From Ridgeia piscesae (Eukaryota > Annelida > Polychaeta > Sabellida > Siboglinidae), in assembly GCA_025642075.2 (NCBI GenBank), contig JAODUO010000180.1, positions 822,065-886,064 of the forward strand: a stretch of 64,000 nt of DNA, in the 5' to 3' direction. The notes beneath the pieces are model-generated. The model was not told where the DNA came from. It saw nothing but the letters and a program-made list of their open reading frames with translations, and ran no database searches. This document shows positions 1-11,225 of this stretch, one piece after another (within the stretch, counting starts at the first letter, position 1; every line of letters begins with the position of its first letter). A program made the translations under genes and the position numbers.

Positions 1-1201
1 TGTGCTATCTTTTCTGTTTTCATGTGACATCACTGGTAGTGACTACAAAGTTAGTGGGAATATTCCCAATAGTTGATACACTGTTAATAATTCTTTGTCT
101 CGCCTGTATCTCAATGGCTTCATTGTTCTTTCCTCATTAGAAAAGTTTTCTCGGGCAAGTACTGGGGCAACTTTGGCTGTGATGTTATGACTTTTGTTGA
201 ACTGTGACCTCTATGTTCTCCAGCTGCTGTAAGTGAAAGCCTCACGCTTTCGTGTGTCACTCCACAAATTACATGTTGTTCTTATGGTGTTGGCCCTAAC
301 AGTCCAACATTTCTGAGTTTGATGTATGTTCATATTTTTGGAAGAATCATGATCAGTTTCTCTGATATCTTGCACATGTGTGATGGAAGGACATACCCCA
401 TGAATATGACCATTACCAGCAATGTCACATGTCAACAAAAGGAGCATATAATAATGTTGATGAAGGTACAATAAAGATGCTAAAAGCACAAACAACTATT
501 ATGAGACAGTTTGTTCTCGGTTTGTTTATAACCTCATAACTTCGTCAGTTTAGTGTATATCAGGCTGAAATTTCTTACATGTGATCTAGCAGGCCCATTT
601 AAGATCATTCATAGATTTATAGATTTTCTTAATTTTTTCAAAAGGGTGGAGAACATGGTGTGCTCAATATTTCAAAATACTGTACATGGAGTTGCAGCCG
701 TGTAATTTCATGCTTTCTATATCATCCCAAAGATATGGAAAATATTGTTCATGGCTCCAAGATTTTAATGTTCCAAAGTAAGTTTAAATTCTTGCTGTCC
801 ATCATGAGCATAAAGATAAGTATGCCATATACATATAATGTCTCAAGAAGTATCTAGAAATTATGAATAGTTTAAACGTTATTGAGATTTGGAAGTCCTC
901 AGCGCTTAACTCAGCTAGCTAGCCCGGTAACTCACCTAGCATCATATATAATCATAATAACATCCAGTTTCAACATACATGTACATCAGAGTGCCTGAGA
1001 TGGTCATACATTTAGTGCTGTATATAAAGTCTTCTCTTCATAGTAATATCGACCAAAAATATTTCCTTTTAAACAGATAATCACAGTTTCTTGAGAGGTA
1101 AACCTATGTGATATAGAGAAATGCCATGTTTAAAGACAGGGACATTTCATAAGTATTGGTCTGGTCACCAAGGTGTGTCAGTGTCACTGTTCTTTTTACA
1201 G
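1..1201. other. No exon recognised; probable intron of gene A
   Basis: No lectin, stalk or signal-peptide exon of the family seen further right can be recognised here. The stretch is AT-rich and ends in a splice acceptor (AG at 1200-1201). A short piece around 743-763, with a second piece ending near 780, matches intron sequence of gene C near 21629-21690. That supports reading this stretch as an intron of a paralogous gene whose 5' exons lie left of the window. Confidence 0.5.
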
Positions 1202-2384
1202 CTCTCGTAGCGGGTCTGGTGACAGCAGCTTGCATTGTGTTGATTGCTGCTGTCTTAGTCATCATCATCTGCAGGAGGTAGGTAGTGTGGATATATCTTA
1301 TAAATCAATATACCATACAATTAAAATAACTTTAATTGTTCTACTATTTATATGTGCAACATAAAAACCAAATTTGATGAGTCTGATGGGTCTCCATAGA
1401 GCTTCAATAAATATGAAAGTGCTTGAGTAGTTGCTTAAATAGCCCTGCAGTCACTGTCAGGCATTGGATTGGGGTTTTAATCCCAGTACCAACTGCCATT
1501 TCGTTTTCCATTGATCCCTGCTGCTTCGAGTCTGTGCCAGGGAAAGTAAAAGACCTAACACAGGACAATGAACTCTCTAACGCTAAAGAGGGAAAACTCT
1601 GATAACAGTTCTCAACAATATTGCAGAGAAACACATATGGCTAACACAGACTGGGAGCAATATAAAATCAGTGTCTGTATCTATCAAACTTTAACTTCAT
1701 TTGTCTAGTCAGGCAGGTTCAGCTGTATATTAGAGCTAATGCAGGGTAAACTGATGTAATTTCATCAGCTGGTTTAACCACAAAACAGAGATGCAACTAC
1801 ACTCTAGTAGTGACTCTACCATCGCAAATAAGGGTTGATAAATGTCTCCTTATATGGTATTGTTTCTCCACAGAACCAGACGTGCAAATCACCATGAAGA
1901 TATGGACAAGGAATCAGTTCAGCCTGTAAAAACTCTATGTGACACCACTACAGGCAGCAAAGCAGACCCATCTGGGGGCACAGAGGTCAATCATCACAGT
2001 AATGGGACCACAGTGACTTCACCTGGTGACACAACACCTAACGTCTCACTTGAAGACCTTTACACCAAACCAAACAAACAGAAAAAGCTTCACAAGAATG
2101 TGCAGGATTCCCAGAATGCATCTGATTATGCCTGTGTATACGGACATGTGAAAGCTGAGCCGATGGATGAACATGCTGGGATGACAGGTTCAGGAAACGA
2201 TGAACTGGACTATATAGAGATTGACCACAGAGGGACAGACGGAACCACGAGAGATGTGGGTCCACAACCCGAGTCAGAGACAGTTACTTATGCTGAGATT
2301 CAACCAAAGACAACCAGTGCTGACACGACACCACAGGTTGGTGACACTGACATGTCTATGGTCGAGAATGACATCTACTCATAG
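1202..2384 (+). CDS. Gene A: SUEL-ITIM receptor, 3' part (transmembrane and cytoplasmic tail)
   Basis: Two exons are visible, 1202-1277 and 1874-2384 (stop TAG). The first follows TTTTTACAG and encodes an uncharged membrane segment (ALVAGLVTAACIVL...IIIC) followed by Arg-Arg, ending phase 2 before GTAGGT. The second follows CTCCACAG and encodes a tail of about 170 residues. Its tyrosine motifs are DLYTKP (YxxP), DYACVYGHV, LDYIEI and VTYAEI (both fit the ITIM pattern [SIVL]xYxx[ILV], tyrosines 26 residues apart) and a C-terminal NDIYS. The distal tail from the GSGN motif onward is nearly the same as gene B, while the proximal part differs. The signal, lectin and stalk exons are not in the window. 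By analogy with gene B this is a type I membrane receptor signalling through SH2-domain proteins; the family grammar is seen, the function is inferred. Confidence 0.8.
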
Positions 2385-2530
2385 TGACTCAATACAACAG
2401 GATTGTGACACTGACATGACTATGGTCGAGAATGATATCTACTCATTGTGACACAATACCACAGGATTGTGACATGGACATGGCTATGATTGAGAAAGAC
2501 CTCTTCCTGTAGTGACAATACAGCAGGGGT
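2385..2530 (+). repeat. Decayed extra copies of the terminal tail module, downstream of gene A stop
   Basis: Directly after the stop, the last ~65 bases of the coding exon (the GDTDM.MVENDIYS module plus the following bases) recur at about 2398-2452 and again, more diverged, at 2462-2512. They lie beyond the stop codon. The same module is amplified after gene B and is repeated in frame in gene C. Confidence 0.75.
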
Positions 2531-2688
2531 CATGTCTGTCATCGGGCACCAACTGTTACTATTTAATTTAATAATACAGCTGGATGGTGACACAGACGAT
2601 GGTTGAGAATGAACTGTTCACAATGACACAGCTACAGTAACACAGTGTCAAGACTGTTGGTGACACTTACTTACAGCTGCCAGTAGAG

Positions 2689-2995
2689 AATGGGCGAGGT
2701 GGTAGGACAGGCTGAGTGATGATATGTAAGACAATGGGCGACGAGGTGGTAGGACAGGCTGAGTGATGCTATGTAAGACAATGGGCGAGGTGGTAGGACA
2801 GGCTGAGTGATGCTATGTAAGACAATGGGCGAGGTGGTAGGACAGGCTGAGTGATGCTATGTAAGACAATGGGCGAGGTGGTAGGACAGGCTGAGTGAAG
2901 CTATGTAAGACAATGGGCGAGGTGGTAGGACAGGCTGAGTGATGCTATGTAAGACAATGGGCGAGGTGGTAGGACAGGCTGAGTGATGCTATGTT
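2689..2995. repeat. 44-bp minisatellite, about 7 copies
   Basis: A 44-bp unit (ATGGGCGAGGTGGTAGGACA plus 24 bases) is tandemly repeated with very few differences; the first unit has a 3-base insertion. It lies in the 3' flank of gene A. No coding sense is apparent. Confidence 0.9.
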
Positions 2996-4540
2996 GGTTT
3001 GGAGGCATGGCTCCTCAGAAATATTTTTCTACCTTCAAAACGCTGCATTCAGAAGTGTGTTTTAACCTATTCTCTATTATATAAAGGGGAAACAAATGCA
3101 TACCTGCAACACGCAGCATGTAAATATGTCAACAGCAGGAAATAGCTACAAGGTGGCAATAGTGGCTTAGAAAAACAGCGAGAGGGCGCACCTCACTCAT
3201 CATATAGCAGGTGAAACACTGGTTGCAAATGATATAATTATACATGAAAAAAGTATAGCATCGCTGACTAACCACAGCAGTTAGAAGGATACACCTATTC
3301 ACATAAAGTAATTTACCAGAATAATCACTTAATTGATGCACTTACTGTTAGTATTAATTCCTAGCATAATGCCAACTACTATTCTCTGGCTTGTGTATTC
3401 CGTAGCCATTGTTGTATTAACAACAACTGTTACTTAGTCTCTAGCAGTAATAGTTTCACTTCCTGTTCTGTCCACCGTCTTCACTGGACAAACACTGGGA
3501 AATACTCTACAGTGAAGTCATTAACCAATGTCTAACTTACTGAGGAATCACTTTATTTCACATACATGAGGAAGTAGGATTCAGAAACATTCTCTCCTGT
3601 CATGTGTCATGCCCTCTTGTCACTAGTCCTCATGGTTTATACTTACTGTGAGATATTCCTATTACATCAGTAACTGCTGTATCTGTCCCTCAGGCTGTGT
3701 TTGTACATCAAAGAACATCTCGATTGGGCCTAATAAGGTGTGCATGCATGTGTGCGAGCATGTTTGTAAGTATACACGCCATTAGCCAGAACCGTTAATT
3801 TTTCAATTTATCAATTTCTATTTACCAGTTATATACATAAAACCCAGTCATATTTGTGTCAAATGTGAGTGGCCAATTAAGTCTCTGAGATTTGCATTTA
3901 TTGTATATTAATTTGTATATGGTATTTGAAAAAAGTCCTGTTATGGAAGGGCGAAATACGTATTTGAAAAATAAAAACCTTTTATGATTTTTTGATAACC
4001 CATTGCATGATGGGAAAATAGGTTCCTGGCTAAAATTCTGGGCATGTGTAGGCATGCATGCACATACGTGCACGTATGCATGCATGTGTGTGCATGTATC
4101 CATATCATACGTACGTGTGTGTCTGTGTGTGCTTGCGTGTGCAAAGAAATGTGCACGCACGTTTTTGTGCATAGACGTCAAGACCTAATTGTTTACTTTA
4201 ACTGGTGGCCTACTTCTGTTTTTAACAAGTTAGATAAACTCACAGTATGTCACGCAGACACAATCCACTGCTCACTCACAGGTATTTACAGGTGAAGTTG
4301 TGGTCATATCTGTTTCACCCCTCACCCCCCCCCATGCAGACCTGTTCATATGTAAATCACCTACCGGGGGTACTCATCTTAGGGAGCGGTGTAGGCATGA
4401 TAGTGTGCTATTGTAGTCAATCACTGCCGTTGTCTAACCTTCTATACACGCGAGTGGATTGTGACAATGAGAAATAAAAAGATGCACAGACTGTTAAGAA
4501 CGATGAGTGTGTATTTGTTACTTTATGACTCCCACGCAAC
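2996..4540. other. Intergenic, no gene seen
   Basis: No exon of the receptor family and no convincing other gene. Around 4040-4165 there is alternating purine-pyrimidine sequence rich in ATGC, GTGT and ACGT steps, which makes short antisense and sense ORFs of Cys/His/Thr that look spurious. Confidence 0.6.
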
Positions 4541-5568
4541 AGGTTGACGTCCTGTCACTGTAATACTGTCGCTGCAGGGTTTAGGCAGAAGGTTGACGTC
4601 CTGTCACTGTAACACTGTCGGTGCAGGGTTTAGGCAGAAGGTTGACGTCCTGTCACTGTAATACTGTCGGTGCAGGGTTTAGGCAGAAGGTTGACGTCCT
4701 GTCACTGTAACACTGTCGGTGCAGGGTTTAGGCAGAAGGTTGACGTCCTGTCACTGTAAAACTGTCGGTGCAGGGTTTAGGCAGAAGGTTGACGTCCTGT
4801 CACTGTAATACTGTCGGTGCAGGGTTTAGGCAGAAGGTTGACGTCCTGTCACTGTAACACTGTCGGTGCAGGGTTTAGGCAGAAGGTTGACGTCCTGTCA
4901 CTGTAACACTGTCGGTGCAGGGTTTAGGCAGAAGGTTGACGTCCTGTCACTGTAACACTGTCGGTGCAGGGTTTAGGCAGAAGGTTGACGTCCTGTCACT
5001 GTAACACTGTCGGTGCAGGGTTTAGGCAGAAGGTTGACGTCCTGTCACTGTAACACTGTCGGTGCAGGGTTTAGGCAGAAGGTTGACGTCCTGTCACTGT
5101 AACACTGTCGGTGCAGGGTTTAGGCAGAAGGTTGACGTCCTGTCACTGTAACACTGTCGGTGCAGGGTTTAGGCACAAGGTTGACGTCCTGTCACTGTAA
5201 TACTGTCGGTGCAGGGTTTAGGCAGAAGGTTGACGTCCTGTCACTGTAATACTGTCGGTGCAGGGTTTAGGCAGAAGGTTGACGTCCTGTCACTGTAACA
5301 CTGTCGGTGCAGGGTTTAGGCAGAAGGTTGACGTCCTGTCACTGTAACACTGTCGGTGCAGGGTTTAGGCAGAAGGTTGACGTCCTGTCACTGTAACACT
5401 GTCGGTGCAGGGTTTAGGCAGAAGGTTGACGTCCTGTCACTGTAACACTGTCGGTGCAGGGTTTAGGCACAAGGTTGACGTCCTGTCACTGTAATACTGT
5501 CGATGCAGGGTTTAGGCAGAAGGTTGACGTCCTGTCACTGTAATACTGTCGGTGCAGGGTTTAGGCAG
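4541..5568. repeat. 49-bp minisatellite, about 21 copies
   Basis: The unit begins AGGTTGACGTCCTGTCACTG and is 49 bases long (starts at 4541, 4590 and so on). Copies are nearly identical, differing mainly at TAACACTG versus TAATACTG, GTCGGT versus GTCGCT or GTCGAT, and CAGAAGG versus CACAAGG. There are no spacers, so it is not a CRISPR array. It lies between genes A and B. Confidence 0.95.
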
Positions 5569-6394
5569 AGTGTCTGGTACAAATAATCCATATGCAGTCG
5601 TCCAGTCACAGATTCTGCCAAACTGTCAGTTACTCTAAACTATACAAAATTGGTCACATAGTGACAGCATTTATCTGCGTCATATGTCTGGCTACTGTGT
5701 CTATTTACAGACCATTACAGTAATAAAACATGGAATGCAACAACCTTGTCAGCTTGCCAAAATCACACAAAAACACGATATTATCACTGTAATAATTGGC
5801 AGTGCAGTGATACCATCAGTAATCTGCTTAACATGCTCAATATTTAAGACCGTGAACATAAATAACCATCAAATTCACTAATGCATCAGTAACACCATTA
5901 CACATAAACAATTTTTTAACAGTTTCTCATAAAACGGTGTATACTGTTGTCCTTGTTCTACAGAAACACGAAGTGATACAATTAGCGCCAAGTGTCAGCC
6001 GGCAGCAATCACAGGTCCTTGGTTCGTCAACAGCACCTTTGTGCTTCCACCAGGCCACGCTGAATGGTTATCTGATGTTGGCATGTCACCTGCGTCACAG
6101 GTATAACACATTATCAGATAGGCAGAAAAACTACGTCATCAGTACATAAAGCTGACCAGGAAGTGGTGCAGTGTATGTTTAGTTTGATTCAGGCACATTA
6201 TAACCACCCACAGCAGTGTTGCTTCAAGACTGAGTTACTGGGACATGAATCGAGAGGTACTAACACCTGCTGCAATCTATGATGCCAGGACTTCTTGCTG
6301 ACTTGTGCTAGCAGGTAGCTGATGCATCTTGCAGAACACAACTGGTCTTTGTGACAGACACCAGGTGCTTACAAGACACAGGGAGGAGACTGCC
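5569..6394. other. Upstream flank of gene B, no gene seen
   Basis: AT-rich sequence between the 49-bp minisatellite and the gene B start codon. It presumably holds the gene B promoter and 5' UTR, but no TATA box or other element can be assigned with confidence. Short ORFs at 5684-5881 and 5937-6149 have no recognisable features. Confidence 0.5.
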
Positions 6395-8024
6395 ATGGCC
6401 ACTTCAATCACCAACATCATTCTGATGACTGTTCTAATCTCTGTTTGTCAGCAAACATTAACTAGTAAGTACTATATAATCTCTAAAATGTTGAGGTTAA
6501 AAATGTACTAAGTATTAATGTGCACATGACTGAAAACACTTGACATTTAAAATGATGCAACCAAAATGAGTCAACATTTCGAAATTGCATTCTTTAAGTT
6601 AACACAGGTGGCATATGTTTTTATTATCAACCTTATTCCAATGTTACGTTGTGTGTAGCAGGGCCATTTATTAATTTATTTACAGTTGTTGTGACACATT
6701 GCATCTTATCTTATATTACATGTATATCTGGTATTTATTGGCTGGGGTTTACACATAAGGAAATTACAAGTATGAAAGCAATCTGCTCCAAGACAAGCTT
6801 TTTCTGACATGAATATGTCAAGATGTTGAGTGGTACAGAGTGATATTACACTTTACATGGTGATTCCTTGTAACACAATAATTGTCAGTGGTATTTTGTA
6901 ATTAGCATTGACATTAACATGCCTATGAACTCTAACTGAACTTGTCAGTAACTGAACTTGTCAGCAACCACAACTTGAAGATGAGACAGAAAGCTGCGAT
7001 CTGCTGTATGTCAATAATGTGCTGTCACAATGAAACGGGAACAAAAGAGCAGCGGCATTGCATTAATGTGCATTTTCTCCTTTTTGTAGAGAAAGGATAT
7101 GGCTGCTTCTACAGAGGTGGTTCTTTCTTTACAATGATATGTACTGATCCCAAGAAGATACACATAGTGAATGCCACACTTGGAATAAGTGCCCATTCGT
7201 GTACACATAACACCAAATGCTGCCCCTCAAACACCATCTGTACAGTTGAAGCAACATCAACACATCTGGGGAAAATGAAGGAAGCATGTGATGGAAAACA
7301 GACTTGTGAAGTATCTGTGTTCAGACAAAGGTGTCCAGCGGGTAAAAGTACTGTCATTGACTATGAGTCTGTCACTTACACTTGCGACACTCCTCAAGGT
7401 GAGGTGACAACACCACTCAATTTTTTGAGTTTAATTGTTCCAGTCCTGCCACCCTTCTTATACTGATGTATAAATGCAACTATACTTTAACCTAACTTTT
7501 TTGGTACTTGTGTGTTTGAGCAAGCATGCATGCATGTGTAGGATAGTGTATGTGTGGGTCATAAATAAAATCTGAAATATGAGCAGTTGCAGTAATTGTG
7601 CTATCCACACAGTACAGTATAGGGTATTGTTGTAGCCACAACCACAGCAGCAGCTACCACATCAAAACCAGCTACAGTTCCTGTATTGACATCACAGAGC
7701 AGCACAGTGAGTGTCAGAACACCTAGTCTGACTGTCACCAGCAGCAGCAGCACCAGCAGCACTTCCACCAGCAGCAGCAGCAGCAGCACCAGCAGCAGCA
7801 GCACCACCACCACCAGTAGCAGTACCACCACCACCAGCACCACCACCACCAGCAGCACCAGCAGCAGCAACAGCAGTAGCAGTACCAGCTCCAGCACCAC
7901 CAGCAGCAGCAGGAGCACCACACAGACTACAGCTAACATGGGGAGTAAACCACCACTAGCCGCAGCTTCTAGCGACAATAGAAGCAATGCTGGTATGACT
8001 ACATAACCTGGTTAGAGCAATGTT

Positions 8025-8113
<89 letters not shown>

Positions 8114-10155
8114 TGTAACATTTGTTTACTTTGCTGCTCCTTTCACTTCCTAGTATTTTGTGGCAGAATCTTTAGAATTTAAAAGCAAATTATTAACTAA
8201 TTCTTTGCCTGCAGCCTTCGGCCAATGTACCAGTAGCCACCATCAGGCCATTGTACGAAGGCAATAAGAATATCATTAATCAATAACATATAATATTCAC
8301 TGATATGCAGACTGAAAAGTTGACATTAACAATTATTATGGATCGCCAAAGACCTCTCTAGCATGAACAGTACATAAAACTTGTTTAACTTTAAAGATCT
8401 TTATAAGTTAATGCTGTAAAAAACGTTATTTTATGGGTTTTTTTACAGAATGGGTGTTATTGTGTCTTTTAGAATGTTGTGTTCCTGTTTTTTAAAATTC
8501 ATGGCTGAATTGTGACTGAATGATGACACAATAACTTTGGTAAACTTCAAACACTAAAGTTTTAATCTGAAAATGTAGAACCAACAGTAGCCTTTTTATT
8601 TACATCTACGTTTTAACATACAAACTTTCTAAGGAAAGCTAGGGTAATAATTATGAATGGTCATAATAGGGAGGTTTCAGTATGTCTGATAAAAATATGT
8701 CGGTGTCACTGTGTTATTGCCATTGTTGTTGCAGCTCTCATAGCGGGGCTGGTGACAGCAGCTTGTGTTGTGGTTGTCGCTGCTGTCTTAGCCGTCTTTG
8801 TCTACAGAAGGAGGTGGGTGATTGAACTATAATTATTCCTGGAGAAAAAGATACCTGTTTTATGATAAATCCTATATAAAACATGATGACAATAACAAAT
8901 GATATAAAATAACACTCTGTATTTGTTATCATATTTACTATCAAATAATAATAACTTACAATTCTAATGCAACTTTTTTGCATATACCAAACTAATTCTT
9001 ATTTGAAAGCTGTTCATCAAATGTTATTAATATATATTTGTTATTCATCCGAAACTAAAATGAGGTTGTATATTTATGCTTTCATATGAAATGTACTATT
9101 TCATGTGATCTCGCATTTGGTACTTGAAGCTCTGAAATATTGCAATCTCATTTAATTTTGATTTTTCTATCTGAACCATGAAAGGTAATACTCGTTTAGA
9201 CAAGGAAAACAGCAAAGTAAAGATGAACTTTTATCATGCAACTTTCCGAACCGCAGGAGCGTTAGCGTAGCCATTTCATTCATTTTGATAAGTCTCTTAT
9301 GTTGCCTTTTTAACAGATCATCTACAGGTCCTGAATTGTTGTACAATTCTTCCCATTCTTGCTGCTCCCCACTGCTTCCTACCAACAGTCACATCTCTAC
9401 AACTTTCATCTTTGTCTATCTTTTTAAAATTATCTTCACAAAGTCCTTGTCTTTTCCATTTTCCTGTGGCCTTGATGTCTCTCTGCCTCTGTTCTTTTTA
9501 GTATTCTATCTGCCACCAACCTCATCATATAATTCTTACCAAGTTTCCAAGTAAGCTACACTGCATCTGTCTCTTCCATCAAATGTACAAACTGCAGCTA
9601 ACACGGCATTATATGTTTATCCACAGGGCCAGAGAAAGTCACCCTCCAGAAATCGACAAGACATCAGTCCAGCCTGCAGCAAACCTCTACGTCACCATGT
9701 CAGATGACACGCCAAAACAACCTGATGACAACTACGCTTACTGTCGCACCAACACGGTGACAGGTCTGCCTCCTGCAGGTTATACAGTGGTTGAGACAAA
9801 CACACCACCGAGTGACACTCCACAGACTGCTCCAGTTGACGACCTCTACAGCAAGCCAAACAAACTGAAGAAGCTTGACAAGAAATCCCAGAATGCATCT
9901 GATTATGCCTGTGTATATGGACATGTGACCGGTGACCTGGTGGACAATGGGAAGACAGGTTCGGGAAATGAGGAACTGGACTATATAGAGATTGACCACA
10001 GAGGGACGGAGGGGGCCACGAGAGACGTGGGTCCACAACCCGAGTCAGAGACAGTTACTTATGCTGAGATCCAACCAAAGATAACCAGTGCCGACACGAC
10101 ACCACAGGATGGTGACACTGACACGACTATGGTCGAGAATGACCTCTATTCATAG
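6395..10155 (+). CDS. Gene B: single-domain SUEL-lectin receptor with ITIM-like tail (complete, 447 aa)
   Basis: Five exons join in frame: 6395-6464, 7090-7398, 7636-7992, 8735-8813 and 9627-10155 (1344 nt). Residues 1-23 form a signal peptide ending SVCQQTLT. Residues ~24-126 form a SUEL/Gal_lectin-type domain (YGCF, NATLGISAHSC, KCCPS, CDGKQTC, DYESVTYTC). Residues ~127-245 are a Ser/Thr homopolymer stalk, ~246-271 a membrane helix followed by YRR, and 272-447 the tail. The tail has NLYVT, DLYSKP, ACVYGHV, LDYIEI, VTYAEI and terminal NDLYS; the two ITIM-like tyrosines are 26 residues apart. All junctions are GT-AG, with introns of phase 1,1,1,2. In this domain the Arg of the lectin YGR/GRSA motif is Ile. 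The ATG used opens the signal peptide after GACTGCC. Probably a cell-surface receptor; sugar binding and SHP-type phosphatase recruitment are inferred, not shown. Confidence 0.87.
7736..7917 (+). repeat. Coding AGC/ACC trinucleotide repeat (Ser/Thr stalk of gene B)
   Basis: Interrupted AGC, ACC and AGT codons encode runs of Ser and Thr within the stalk exon of gene B. The reading frame is kept because the unit is three bases. The product would be a heavily O-glycosylatable, extended stalk. The antisense Leu/Val-rich ORF over the same bases is a shadow. Confidence 0.85.
8029..8111. repeat. (TA)n microsatellite in gene B intron 3
   Basis: About 80 bases of pure TA dinucleotide just downstream of the stalk exon donor. 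Confidence 0.97.
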
Positions 10156-11225
10156 TGACACAATTCAATACGATGGTGACAGACATGGCTATGGTTGAAA
10201 AGGACCCCTTCTCATAGTGAACGCAACAGGATGGTGACATGGGCATGGCTTATGGTCAAGAATCACCACTGCTCTTAGTGACATTTAACACAACAGGACG
10301 GTGACACAGACATGGCTATGGTTAAGAATGACCACTACTCATATAGTGACATTTAACCCAACAGGATGGTGACACAGACATGGCTAAGAATGACCACTAC
10401 TCATATAGTGAAATTTAACACAACAGGGTGATGACACAGACATGGCTATGGTCAATAATGACCACTACTCATAGTGACATTTAACACAACAGGACGGTGA
10501 CACAGACATGGCTATGGTTAAGAATGACCACTACTCATATAGTGACATTTAACCCAACAGGGTGATGACACAGACATGGCTATGGTCAATAATGACCACT
10601 ACTCATAGTGACATTTAACACAACAGGGTGATGACACAGACATGGCTATGGTCAAGAATGACCACTACTCATATAGTGACATTTAACACAACAGGATGGT
10701 GACACAGACATGGCTATGGTCAAGAATGACCACTACTCATAGTGACATTTAACACAACAGGATGGTGACACAGACATGGCTATGGTCGAGAATGACCACT
10801 ACTCATAGTGACATTTAACACAACAGGATGGTGACACAGACATGGCTATGGTCAAGAATGACCACTACTCATAGTGACATTTAACACAACAGGATGGTGA
10901 CACAGACATGGCTATGGTCGAGAATGACCACTACTCATATAGTGACATTTAACACAACAGGATGGTGACACAGACATGGCTATGGTCGAGAATGACCACT
11001 ACTCATAGTGACATTTAACACAACAGGATGGTGACACAGACATGGCTATGGTCAAGAATGACCACTACTCATAGTGACATTTAACACAACAGGATGGTGA
11101 CACAGACATGGCTATGGTCGAGAATGACCACTACTCATATAGTGACATTTAACACAACAGGATGGTGACACAGACATGGCTATGGTCGAGAATGACCACT
11201 ACAACTGTACTCATAGTGACATTTA
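10156..11225 (+). repeat. 66-68-bp minisatellite derived from the gene B C-terminal coding module
   Basis: Starting right after the stop, about 15 tandem units of 66-68 bases each contain GGTGACACAGACATGGCTAT and a version of GTCGAGAATGACCACTACTC, the DNA that encodes GDTDxxMVENDLYS in the upstream exon, followed by a stop-like CATAGTGACATTTAACACAA. Units vary by GTCAAG/GTCGAG and CATAG/CATATAG. The array is outside the coding region because every unit keeps the stop. Confidence 0.9.

Noticed and set aside
4541..5568. Possible CRISPR-like array
   Set aside because: 49-bp units are contiguous with no unique spacers, and the genome is eukaryotic.
7601..7987. Minus-strand Leu/Val-rich 128-codon ORF that looks like a membrane protein
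   Set aside because: Reverse complement of the AGC/ACC stalk repeat of gene B.
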